Shown: positions 8,790-16,194 of the stretch, in pieces
How positions within the stretch are numbered: position 1 is the first letter of the stretch
Layout of the letters: each line of letters begins with the position of its first letter
DNA from: Clostridiales bacterium UBA3758
Lineage (GTDB): Bacteria; Bacillota; Clostridia; Oscillospirales; Oscillospiraceae
DNA: 41,504 nucleotides
Direction of reading: 5' to 3'
Assembly: GCA_002371675.1 (NCBI GenBank)
Contig: DFGE01000001.1
Span: forward strand, 1 to 41,504
The notes under the pieces: model-generated
Told to the model about the DNA's origin: nothing
Databases searched by the model: none
The model's input: the letters and a program-made list of their open reading frames with translations, nothing else
Position numbers and translations under genes: made by a program

Positions 8790-9868
8790 GCTACATCGTC
8801 CCCGTCGGCCCCTACCATCCTTCGTTGGAGGAACCGATCCACGCCAGGCTCTACACCGAGGGCGAGGTCATCAAGGACGCGGAGGTCTTCGTAGGCTATA
8901 ACCACCGCGGCATCGAGAAGCTCGCCACCGAGCGCAACTGCATCCAGACGCTGGTGCTGGTGGAGCGTGTGTGCGGCATCTGTTCTCATTCCCATGCGTT
9001 TACCTACGCGATGTGCGTGGAGAAGATCAACGGCATCGAGGTGCCCAAGCGCGGCGACTATATCCGCGTCATCACCGCCGAGCTCGAGCGTCTCCACTCC
9101 CATTTTCTGTGGCTGGGCATCGCCTGCCACATCATCGGGCATGACAGTATGTTCATGCACATCTGGGACGAGCGCGAGCTGGTCATGGATCTCCTCGAGA
9201 AGATGACCGGCAACCGCGTCAACTACGCCATGGTCACCATCGGCGGCTCGCGCCGCGACGTGAGCGACGAGCTGCGCCGCGAGCTCCTTGACGCCTGCGA
9301 CAAGCTCAAGGCTCCCCTGGACCGCATCACCGAGATCGCCGTCACCGACAAGACCATCGCCCTGCGCACCAAGGGCGTCGGCGTCCTCACGAGAGAAGAC
9401 GCGATCCGCCTCGGCGCCGTCGGCCCGCACGCCCGCGCCTCCGGCGTGGACATCGACGTGCGCCGCGACGCGCCCTACTCCGCCTACGGCGACTTTGAGT
9501 TCGGCGTCCCCGTGGTCGACAGCGGCGACGTGTACGCCCGCGTGGTGGTGCGCGCCCTCGAGTGCTACGAGAGCATCAAGATCATCCGCCAGGCGCTCGA
9601 AAACCTGCCGGAGGGCCCCATCAACCTCGGCAACAAGCTCGTCAAGATCAAAGAGGGCCAGGCGGTCTGCCGCCACGAGGCTCCCCGCGGTCAGCTGAGC
9701 CACATGGTCGTGGGCGACGGTTCGATCAACAACCACCGCGTCTCGATCCACGTGCCGTCGTTCAAGAACACCCCGACCATCCCGCATATGCTCCGCAACA
9801 ACACCGTGGCCGACGCAGGACTCATCATCGCCAGCATCGACCCCTGCTTCAGCTGCCTGGATCGCTGA
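8786..9868 (+). CDS. Group 4 [NiFe] hydrogenase catalytic large subunit (NuoD-like)
   Basis: This subunit binds the NiFe centre and makes or splits H2. Both metal-binding motifs are present: RVCGICSHSH near the N terminus (Cys 63 and 66) and DPCFSC at the end (Cys 354 and 357). That makes it a hydrogenase and not a complex I NuoD or an Mbs sulfur reductase, which lack some of these Cys. It has 360 residues and ends three residues after the last Cys, so there is no C-terminal peptide to remove. It overlaps the upstream NuoC-like gene by 4 nt and hypA by 1 nt (TGATG). Gene order with Mrp-type subunits points to an Mbh-like (group 4) enzyme that oxidises ferredoxin. Confidence 0.93.
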   Translation: MSYIVPVGPYHPSLEEPIHARLYTEGEVIKDAEVFVGYNHRGIEKLATERNCIQTLVLVERVCGICSHSHAFTYAMCVEKINGIEVPKRGDYIRVITAELERLHSHFLWLGIACHIIGHDSMFMHIWDERELVMDLLEKMTGNRVNYAMVTIGGSRRDVSDELRRELLDACDKLKAPLDRITEIAVTDKTIALRTKGVGVLTREDAIRLGAVGPHARASGVDIDVRRDAPYSAYGDFEFGVPVVDSGDVYARVVVRALECYESIKIIRQALENLPEGPINLGNKLVKIKEGQAVCRHEAPRGQLSHMVVGDGSINNHRVSIHVPSFKNTPTIPHMLRNNTVADAGLIIASIDPCFSCLDR

Positions 9869-10209
9869 TGCATGAGCTGAGCGTGACCAAAAGTCTCATC
9901 GACCTGGTCGAGACCGAGGCGAGAAAGCAGGGCTTTCGCAAGACCCTGGAGATCCGCCTCAAGGTCGGCGAGTATTCCGGCATCGTGCCGGATTACATCG
10001 TGGATCTCTTCCCCTACGCCGCAAAGGGGACGGTGGCCGAGGGCGCGGCGCTCGTGTTCGAGAGCGTGCCCGCCTCCTTCCGCTGTGCCGACTGCGGCTA
10101 TGAGGGAGCGGTCGAGCGAAGAGAAGCCTGCTGTCCCCGCTGCCGCGGCACCGCGCTGCGCATGACGGCGGGCCGGGAGTTCTTCGTGGAAGAACTCAAG
10201 GTCGAATAG
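9868..10209 (+). CDS. hypA: Hydrogenase nickel incorporation protein HypA
   Basis: HypA delivers nickel to the large subunit. It has 113 residues and begins MHELSVTKSL, with His2 as the nickel ligand. It has a zinc site made of two CxxC pairs (CADC and CPRC) near residues 74-91. The start overlaps the stop of the catalytic subunit by one base. It lies inside the structural operon, not with hypCDE, and its usual partner hypB is not in this window. Confidence 0.95.
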   Translation: MHELSVTKSLIDLVETEARKQGFRKTLEIRLKVGEYSGIVPDYIVDLFPYAAKGTVAEGAALVFESVPASFRCADCGYEGAVERREACCPRCRGTALRMTAGREFFVEELKVE

Positions 10210-10246
10210 ACTGTCATAAGTAATCAACTGAAAGGAGAGGTTACTC

Positions 10247-10768
10247 TTGCCAAAGACAAAATTCCCCGCTGTAATCTCCACATTTCTCCTCTGTTTCGCT
10301 TTCTGGCTCCTGCTGACGTGGTCCTTTGCCCTCCAGGAGCTGATCGCAGGCGCGGCGGTGAGCCTCGCGGTGGCCCTGTTCTCCGCCCGCTTCTTCATTC
10401 ATGAGAAGGCTTTCTGGTTCTTCAATCCCGCCAAGCTCTTCTCGGGACTGTTCTACTGGCTCTGCATTTTCCCGGTGGAGCTCATCAAGGCCAACCTTGA
10501 CATGGCCGGCCGCTGCTTCGGCGGCTGCAAAAAGGTCAACCCCGGCATCGTGAAGGTCCCCGTGGAGCTCAAGAGCGAGTACGGCCAGGCCGCCCTGGCC
10601 AACTCCATCACCCTGACCCCCGGCACCATCACCATGGAGACCACCGAGGAGGACGGGCAGACCTACTATTACATCCACTGGATCGACGTGACCGCGCCCA
10701 GCGGCAAAGAGGCGGGCGACGCCATCAAGGGCACGCTGGAAAAAGGCTTGAGGAGGGTATGGCAATGA
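10247..10768 (+). CDS. Mrp/Mbh-type cation antiporter subunit E (MrpE/MbhA-like)
   Basis: MrpE-type subunit of the ion-translocating membrane arm. The 173-residue protein has two or three N-terminal membrane segments (roughly 8-45 and 62-85), then the family pattern VELIKANLDMA and a soluble C-terminal part with SITLTPGTITME, all typical of MnhE/MrpE. The start is TTG 10247, behind AAAGGAGAGG. It opens the Mrp-type block in the same order as Mbh subunits A to H, and its end overlaps the next gene. Confidence 0.9.
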   Translation: MPKTKFPAVISTFLLCFAFWLLLTWSFALQELIAGAAVSLAVALFSARFFIHEKAFWFFNPAKLFSGLFYWLCIFPVELIKANLDMAGRCFGGCKKVNPGIVKVPVELKSEYGQAALANSITLTPGTITMETTEEDGQTYYYIHWIDVTAPSGKEAGDAIKGTLEKGLRRVWQ

Positions 10769-11049
10769 CGGATCTGTTGATTTTCGCGATCGCCTTCGCC
10801 GTCCTGGCCGCCATCACGCTCATCCGCCTGGCGATCGGCCCCAACGCCGCGGACCGCATGGTCGCGGGCGACGCCGCCGATACGCTCATCTGCTGCGCGA
10901 TGGTGCTCTTCTCGCTCTTCAGCGGGCGCGGCATCTATCTCGACATTGCGATCGTCGCAGCGCTCTTCGGCCTCATCGACACGATGCTGGTCGGGCGCTA
11001 TCTGGAAAAGGAAGGGGGAAAAGGCCATGGCAGTGCGGATCATCAGTGA
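10765..11049 (+). CDS. Mrp/Mbh-type subunit F (MrpF/MbhB-like)
   Basis: A small protein with three membrane segments, 94 residues from ATG 10765. RLAIGPNAADRMVAGDAADT after the first helix is the MrpF signature. An ATG at 10759 is also in frame, but GAGGAGGG ends only 1 nt before it and is 7 nt from 10765, so I prefer 10765. It overlaps the genes on both sides, as expected for a tightly coupled antiporter operon. Confidence 0.88.
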   Translation: MTDLLIFAIAFAVLAAITLIRLAIGPNAADRMVAGDAADTLICCAMVLFSLFSGRGIYLDIAIVAALFGLIDTMLVGRYLEKEGGKGHGSADHQ

Positions 11050-11371
11050 TATCCTGATCGCCATCGGCGCGATCTTTGCCCTCGCCGGCACCATCGGCAT
11101 CCTCAAGATGCCGGATACTTACTCCCGTATGCAGGCCAGCACCTGCGTGGCCACGCTGGGCGTTCTCGGCGTGACCCTGGGCGCCCTGCTCTATGCCGTC
11201 TTCGTGATGGGCAGCGCCGCGATCGCGATCAAAGTGGCCGTCATCGGCCTGCTGATCCTGGTCACGAACCCCATCGGCTCCCACATGCTTGCCAAGGGCG
11301 CCTACAAGGCGGGCATCCGCCCCGAGAAGAAGATGGACGTTGACGATTTGGGGAGGGATTTCGATGAGTAA
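11027..11371 (+). CDS. Mrp/Mbh-type subunit G (MrpG/MbhC-like)
   Basis: 114 residues with three membrane segments. GTIGILKMPDTYSRMQAST and TNPIGSHMLAKGAY match MrpG, whose usual motif is RxPDxYxRxHAxT; here Gln replaces the His. ATG 11027 follows AAGGGGG. It overlaps the F and D-like genes. Confidence 0.88.
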   Translation: MAVRIISDILIAIGAIFALAGTIGILKMPDTYSRMQASTCVATLGVLGVTLGALLYAVFVMGSAAIAIKVAVIGLLILVTNPIGSHMLAKGAYKAGIRPEKKMDVDDLGRDFDE

Positions 11372-11618
11372 TCTGGTCATGATCCTCAATGTCCTGGTGA
11401 TCCTGGGCATGGTGGTCTCGGCGATCCTCGCCGTCCACTTCGAGAAGCTGCTCTCGGCCGTCATCGCCCTGGGCGTCACCGGAATCTTCGCGGCGGCGGA
11501 ATTCCTGCTGCTGCACGCGCCCGACGTGGCCATCTCCGAGGCGGCAGTCGGCGCGGCTCTGACCCCGCTGATCTTCATCGTCACCCTGAGAAAGATCAAA
11601 GGAGGGGACGGGAAATGA
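11364..11618 (+). CDS. Mbh-type subunit D (DUF4040, MrpA C-terminal part)
   Basis: 84 residues with two to three membrane segments and the DUF4040/MbhD pattern APDVAISEAAVGAALTPLIF. In Mrp antiporters this segment belongs to the C-terminal part of the large subunit A; in Mbh hydrogenases it is a separate protein, as here. ATG 11364 follows GGGAGGG. The separate D and E genes favour Mbh-type organisation over a plain Mrp antiporter. Confidence 0.85.
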   Translation: MSNLVMILNVLVILGMVVSAILAVHFEKLLSAVIALGVTGIFAAAEFLLLHAPDVAISEAAVGAALTPLIFIVTLRKIKGGDGK

Positions 11619-11965
11619 AAAAATTCCTGACCTGGCTCAGCCTCGGGCTGGTGTTCTTCGCCTGCGTGTACGGCGCAATCTCCATGGCGGCTCTCCCGCG
11701 CACCATGGAGGCGACGATCCCGGCCTATGAGCTGCAGCAGAATCCCAACGCGAACATGGAATCCAGCCAGTCGCCCTCCGGCGCGGCGGACGCCATCGTG
11801 CGCGAGAACCTGAGCGAGACGCACGCCATCAACGACGTGACCTCCATCGTGTTTGACTTCCGCGGCTATGATACCATGGGCGAGGCCTTCATCCTCATCA
11901 CCGCCGTGGCCGGCAGCACGGTCATCCTCTACAGCATGAATAAGAAGGAGGATGATGCAGAATGA
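11615..11965 (+). CDS. Mbh-type subunit E (MrpB N-terminal-like)
   Basis: 116 residues with an N-terminal membrane segment (about 7-27), a polar stretch rich in Gln/Asn/Ser, then NDVTSIVFDFRGYDTMGEAF and a second membrane segment. The FDFRGYDTxGE pattern is diagnostic for the MbhE / MrpA C-terminal family, whose acidic residue lies in the ion path. It overlaps both neighbours by 4 nt. Confidence 0.87.
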   Translation: MKKFLTWLSLGLVFFACVYGAISMAALPRTMEATIPAYELQQNPNANMESSQSPSGAADAIVRENLSETHAINDVTSIVFDFRGYDTMGEAFILITAVAGSTVILYSMNKKEDDAE

Positions 11966-12417
11966 AAAACATCCGCGTGAAAAACATCATCCCCGCCTGC
12001 GGCGCCGACAGTCTGATCCCCCTGATGCTGGTTTACGTCTGCTACGTGATCCTGCACGGGCATCTGTCCCCCGGCGGCGGCTTCCAGGGCGGCGTCCTGG
12101 TGGTCGGCATGGTCGTGATGCTCTATCTGGGCCGCGGCTACGAGACCACGGTGCGCGCGCTGAGCGCCAACCTCCTGCACGAGACGGAAGGCATCGCCTC
12201 CATCGTCTACATCGCGCTGGCCATGATGGGCGTCGCCGTCGGCGCGCAGTTCTGCCAGAACATCCTCTATCAGCAGGGTGCGGCGGGCGATCTGTACAGC
12301 AGCGGCACCATCCTCTGGATGAACATCACCGTCGGCGTCAAGGTCTTCACCGGCATCGGGTCCATCGCGCTGCTGATGCTCTCCCTGGTGGCCGGCAAGT
12401 CCGAAGAGAAAGAATGA
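11962..12417 (+). CDS. Mrp/Mbh-type subunit B (MnhB domain, MbhF-like)
   Basis: 151 residues with four membrane segments. HGHLSPGGGFQGGVLV is the MnhB signature (HxxPGGGFQGG), and the C-terminal helix follows WMNITVGVKVFTGIG. Translation is coupled to the previous gene by a 4-nt overlap. A GAGGTGGA site for the next gene spans its stop. Confidence 0.92.
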   Translation: MKNIRVKNIIPACGADSLIPLMLVYVCYVILHGHLSPGGGFQGGVLVVGMVVMLYLGRGYETTVRALSANLLHETEGIASIVYIALAMMGVAVGAQFCQNILYQQGAAGDLYSSGTILWMNITVGVKVFTGIGSIALLMLSLVAGKSEEKE

Positions 12418-12427
12418 GGTGGAAGAT

Positions 12428-12778
12428 ATGATTACCTTGAACTATATCGCGTCCTTCTTCCTCATCGTCCTCGGTCTCTACTGCATCGTCGTGAAGTATG
12501 ATCTCGTCAAGACCGTCATCGGCCTGTCCGTGATGGACTACGGCGTGAATCTGCTGATCATCACCATCGGCTATCATCCGGGCGGCACCGCCCCGATCTT
12601 CACGGCCGGTGAGATCAACCCGGCGAGCGTATTCGTCGATCCCATCCCCCAGGCCCTCACGCTCACCAGCATCGTTATCGGCGCCTGCGTGACGGCCATG
12701 TCGCTCTCGCTGGTCATCAAGCTGCGCGAGATGTACGGCACGCTTGACACGCGTGAGATAAGGAGGCTGAGAGGATGA
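12428..12778 (+). CDS. Mrp/Mbh-type subunit C (NuoK-like, MbhG)
   Basis: 116 residues with three membrane segments in the NuoK/MrpC fold. DPIPQALTLTSIVIGACVTA is the hallmark of MrpC, with DPLPQALVLTAIVI as the common form. ATG 12428 is preceded by GAGGTGGA; GTG 12419 in the same frame would overlap that site. It overlaps the following subunit by 4 nt. Confidence 0.92.
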   Translation: MITLNYIASFFLIVLGLYCIVVKYDLVKTVIGLSVMDYGVNLLIITIGYHPGGTAPIFTAGEINPASVFVDPIPQALTLTSIVIGACVTAMSLSLVIKLREMYGTLDTREIRRLRG

Positions 12779-14700
12779 GTTTTCTGAGTTATCAGCACTT
12801 CCCGATCTTCACCATCATGCTCTATTTCCTCGGCGCGTTCCTGATCGTGGTCTTCGGCAAGGCCAAGGCGCTGCGCCATGCGGTCGCCTTCCTCTGCACG
12901 GCAGGCCCGCTCGCGCTGCTGATCTCCCTGATCGGCCGCGTGATGGTGCATGGTGAGATCATCTCCTACTGGATGGGCAACCGCACGCCGGTCGGCGACT
13001 ATGCCATCGGCATCGCCCTCGAGGTGGACGCGCTGAGCCTCTTCTTCGGCCTGCTCGTCGCCACGGCGGTCTTCGTCGCCTGTCTCTACTCCTTCCGCTA
13101 CATGGAGCGGGATCACAACGTGCCCCAGTATTACACCCTGTACCTGATGCTCGCCGGCGGCGTCATGGGTCTGGTCCTCTCAGGCGACCTCTTCAACATG
13201 TTCATCATGGTGGAGATCCTCACCTTCGCGGCCGTCGCCCTGACCGCCTTCCGCAACAAGGTCACCGGCGCCCTCGAGGCGGCCTTCAAGTACCTGGTCG
13301 TCGGCTCCATCGGCTCGACCTGCATCCTCGCCGGCACGATCATCCTCTACGCCCAGGCGCGCACCCTGAACCTCGCGCAGCTGGCCGCCGTGATCCCCGG
13401 CAACTTCGGCGTCTCCACGAAGCTGGCCTTCGCGCTGCTGTTCATCGGCTTCTGCACCAAGGCCTTCATCGTTCCCTTCCACCCCCTGGCGGCCGACGCC
13501 CACGGCGCCGCTCCCGCCTCCGTCTCGGTGCTGATCTCCGGCGTTCTCACCAAGTCCGGTATCTACGGCATCATCCGTCTGGTCTTCTTCCTGTTCCAGA
13601 CCATGAACCTCGGCACCATGCAGTTCTGGCTCGTGTTCCTCGGCTCGGTGAGCATGTTCGTCTGCGTCACGATGGCGCTGGCCCAGCATGACTTCAAGCG
13701 TCTGCTGGCCTTCCACTCCATCTCCCAGATCGGCTATGTGCTCACGGCGGTCGGCCTCGCGACGGGGCTGGGCATCTCCGCCGGCCTCTACCACGCCATG
13801 AACCACACGCTCTTCAAGGGCCTGCTCTTCCTTGCGGCCGGCGCCGTCCTCCACGAGACCGGCACCACCGACCTCGGCAAGCTCGGCGGCCTTGCGAAGA
13901 AAATGCCCCACACCGCGGCGCTCTTCCTGATCGGCGCGGCCTCCATCAGCGGCATCCCGCCCTTCAACGGCTTTGCCTCCAAGTGGCTCATCTACCAGGC
14001 CACCTACCAGAAGGCGGCCGAGACCGGCAACATCGGCTTCGCCCTCGTGACGGTCATCGCGCTCGTCACCTCGACGCTGACGCTCGCCTCCTTCGTGAAG
14101 GTCACCCAGTCCGTGTTCTTCGGCCAGATGCCCGAAGAGTGCAAAAATGCCAAAGAAGTGCCCTTCGGCATGCGCTTTGCCATGGGCATCCTCGCGCTGC
14201 TGTGCATCCTGACCGGCCTCTTCCCGGGCCTCGTCACCAGGTATCTGACCGAGCCTGCCGCGAAGGCCGCCTTCGCCGCCGGCAATTACATCAACGCCAT
14301 GATGGGCCAGGGCTACGCCGAGCGGATCATGGGCGCTGCCGCGCCCGGCGCTCCGGCTGTCAGCTTTGCCTCCTCCGGCGTCTGGAGCCCGCTCTCCTGG
14401 CTGCTCCTGCTGATGATCGCGCTGCTGGCCATCTGCGTGGTCGCGCTCTCCGGCAAGTATGACAAGGTCAGCGTGCGCAGCAGCAAGGAAGTCGAGAAGA
14501 AGTACCAGCTGTTCTACGGCGGCGAGACGCAGTCCTTCTCGCAGGTCGGCGGCGGCGACCTCTTCTGGGGCTTCAAGCACAACTGGCGGCACTACTTCAG
14601 CTTCATGCATGACCTGCACAGCGGCATTGTGAACGATTATTCGCTGTGGGCCGTCGTCGCGCTTGCGCTGGCGATCGTCTACGCGCTGATCGTGCTTTAA
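12775..14700 (+). CDS. Proton-translocating antiporter subunit D (MrpD/NuoN-like, MbhH) with long C-terminal extension
   Basis: The large antiporter-like subunit of the membrane arm. The first 500 or so residues hold the repeated multi-helix core (proton_antipo_M) with the expected charged positions: FNMFIMVEILTF (helix Glu), a Lys in TKAFIVPFHPLAADAHGAAP, and HAMNHTLFKGLLFLAAG. At 641 residues it is longer than a usual MrpD of about 500. The extra C-terminal part (from about 540) holds a polar region and two more hydrophobic segments, with DLHSGIVNDYSLW before the last helix, like the end of NuoL/HyfB proteins. I suspect it supplies the function of the separate MbhI subunit. Confidence 0.92.
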   Translation: MSFLSYQHFPIFTIMLYFLGAFLIVVFGKAKALRHAVAFLCTAGPLALLISLIGRVMVHGEIISYWMGNRTPVGDYAIGIALEVDALSLFFGLLVATAVFVACLYSFRYMERDHNVPQYYTLYLMLAGGVMGLVLSGDLFNMFIMVEILTFAAVALTAFRNKVTGALEAAFKYLVVGSIGSTCILAGTIILYAQARTLNLAQLAAVIPGNFGVSTKLAFALLFIGFCTKAFIVPFHPLAADAHGAAPASVSVLISGVLTKSGIYGIIRLVFFLFQTMNLGTMQFWLVFLGSVSMFVCVTMALAQHDFKRLLAFHSISQIGYVLTAVGLATGLGISAGLYHAMNHTLFKGLLFLAAGAVLHETGTTDLGKLGGLAKKMPHTAALFLIGAASISGIPPFNGFASKWLIYQATYQKAAETGNIGFALVTVIALVTSTLTLASFVKVTQSVFFGQMPEECKNAKEVPFGMRFAMGILALLCILTGLFPGLVTRYLTEPAAKAAFAAGNYINAMMGQGYAERIMGAAAPGAPAVSFASSGVWSPLSWLLLLMIALLAICVVALSGKYDKVSVRSSKEVEKKYQLFYGGETQSFSQVGGGDLFWGFKHNWRHYFSFMHDLHSGIVNDYSLWAVVALALAIVYALIVL

Positions 14701-14712
14701 GGAGGTGGGAAT

Positions 14713-15738
14713 ATGCTGCTCGTTCTGAACGCTCTGAAATACCTGGCATATATCCTGATCTTCCCGGGCTTCCTCTTCAGCTTCCTCGTGGGCATGCTCC
14801 TCACCGGTATCGACCGCAAGATCGTCGCCCGCATGCAGAAGCGCGTCGGCCCGCCGATCCTCCAGCCCTTCTATGATTTCTTCAAGCTTCTCGGCAAGGA
14901 GACCATCGTCCCCGACGCCGCCAACCGCAGGGTGTTCCTGCTGGCCCCGCTGGTGGGCCTGGCGGGCATCACGGTGCTGCAGCTCTTCATCCCGGTGTTC
15001 CACTTCCACGTGTTTGACAACGTGGCTGACGTGATCGTTATCCTCTACCTGCTGCTGATCCCCGCCCTGGCGGAGATCCTCGGCGCGGCCGCCTCCGGCT
15101 CCCCCTACGCGGGCGTCGGCCTGAGCCGCGAGATGGTCACGATCCTCGCAGTGGAGCTGCCGCTGCTGCTGGTGCTGCTGGCCGTGGCCAAGACCGTGGG
15201 CAGCGCCATGGGCAGAGGCCTCGTGTTCTCCCTGTCCACCATCGTGGGCTACCAGGAGCTCCACGGCAGCCTCATCACCAAACTCAGCATGATCCCCGCG
15301 GCTGTGGCCTTCCTGCTCATCATCCCCGGCGAAACCGGCAGCCACCCCTTCGACACCGCCGAAGCGGAGACGGAGATCTGCGAGGGCATGATGGCCGAAT
15401 ACAGCGGCGCGCCGCTCGGCGTCTATAAGCTCACCCACGCCATGAAGATCTTCACCGTCGTCAGCCTCTTTGTCGCGCTCTTCCTGGGCGGCATCGGCGC
15501 CGGTATCCAGAACCTCGTGGCCGCCATCGGCCTCAGCGGCGCCTTCGCCGGCGCGCTGAGCCTGCTGCTGCAGATCCTCGTGCTCGTGCTGCTGAGCATC
15601 GTGCTCACCATCGTGTGCATCAGCTTTGTCCACGCCATCACCGCTCGTCTCAGGATCGAGCAGGTCTTCAAGTACTACTGGACCATCGTGACCTGCTTCG
15701 CGCTCGTGAGCCTGGTCATGGCCTGGTATGGTCTGTAA
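14713..15738 (+). CDS. Group 4 [NiFe] hydrogenase membrane anchor subunit (NuoH-like, MbhM/EchB)
   Basis: This subunit joins the hydrogenase module to the ion-pumping arm. It has 341 residues and about eight membrane segments. GIDRKIVARMQKRVGPP near residue 35 is the classical NuoH signature, followed by QPFYDFFKLLGKE. The loop ETGSHPFDTAEAETEICEGM with its acidic residues matches the NuoH family near the quinone-site position. ATG 14713 follows AAGGAGGTGG. In archaeal Mbh this gene lies after the catalytic subunit; here it comes after the Mrp block. Confidence 0.93.
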   Translation: MLLVLNALKYLAYILIFPGFLFSFLVGMLLTGIDRKIVARMQKRVGPPILQPFYDFFKLLGKETIVPDAANRRVFLLAPLVGLAGITVLQLFIPVFHFHVFDNVADVIVILYLLLIPALAEILGAAASGSPYAGVGLSREMVTILAVELPLLLVLLAVAKTVGSAMGRGLVFSLSTIVGYQELHGSLITKLSMIPAAVAFLLIIPGETGSHPFDTAEAETEICEGMMAEYSGAPLGVYKLTHAMKIFTVVSLFVALFLGGIGAGIQNLVAAIGLSGAFAGALSLLLQILVLVLLSIVLTIVCISFVHAITARLRIEQVFKYYWTIVTCFALVSLVMAWYGL

Positions 15739-15750
15739 GGAGGGGCGGAA

Positions 15751-16194
15751 ATGTTCAAGAAACTGATCGAAGAGAGCACCGGCAAATCCCCGTGGCTTTT
15801 CCACATCAACGCCGGCTCCTGCAACGGCTGCGACATTGAGCTCGTCGCGGTGCTGACCCCGCGCTATGACGCCGAGCGTCTCGGCTTCAAGCTCGCGGGC
15901 TCCCCGCGCCAGGCGGACATCGTCGTGGTCACCGGGCCCATCACGGCCCAGTCCCTGCCCCGCGTGCTGCGCACCATCGAGCAGGTCCCGGAACCGCGCT
16001 GTATCGTGACCATGGGCTCCTGCCCCCAGTCCGGCAACGTCTTCCGCGGGAGCTACTCCATCTGCGGCCCGCTGAGCAAGTATGTGCATGTCGACGTGGA
16101 CGTCGCCGGCTGCACCCCGAAGCCCGAAGCGGTGATCGACGGTCTGGCCCTCGCCACCAAGATCCTGCAGCAGAAAAGGAGGGAGATGAAGTAA
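15751..16194 (+). CDS. Group 4 [NiFe] hydrogenase small subunit (NuoB-like, MbhJ/EchC)
   Basis: A 147-residue electron-transfer subunit that holds the proximal 4Fe-4S cluster next to the NiFe site. The four ligands are visible: GSCNGCD (Cys 24 and 27), MGSCPQSG (Cys 91) and AGCTPKP (Cys 121). ATG 15751 follows AAGGAGGGG. It is short because, as in group 4 enzymes, the extra-cluster domain of soluble hydrogenases is absent. Its stop overlaps the start of the polyferredoxin by 1 nt. Confidence 0.95.
   Translation: MFKKLIEESTGKSPWLFHINAGSCNGCDIELVAVLTPRYDAERLGFKLAGSPRQADIVVVTGPITAQSLPRVLRTIEQVPEPRCIVTMGSCPQSGNVFRGSYSICGPLSKYVHVDVDVAGCTPKPEAVIDGLALATKILQQKRREMK

Noticed and set aside
13180..16089. 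969-codon open frame on the minus strand
   Set aside because: Antisense to the antiporter subunit, NuoH-like and NuoB-like genes, which have clear motifs. The antisense product is His/Asp/Gly-rich and meaningless.
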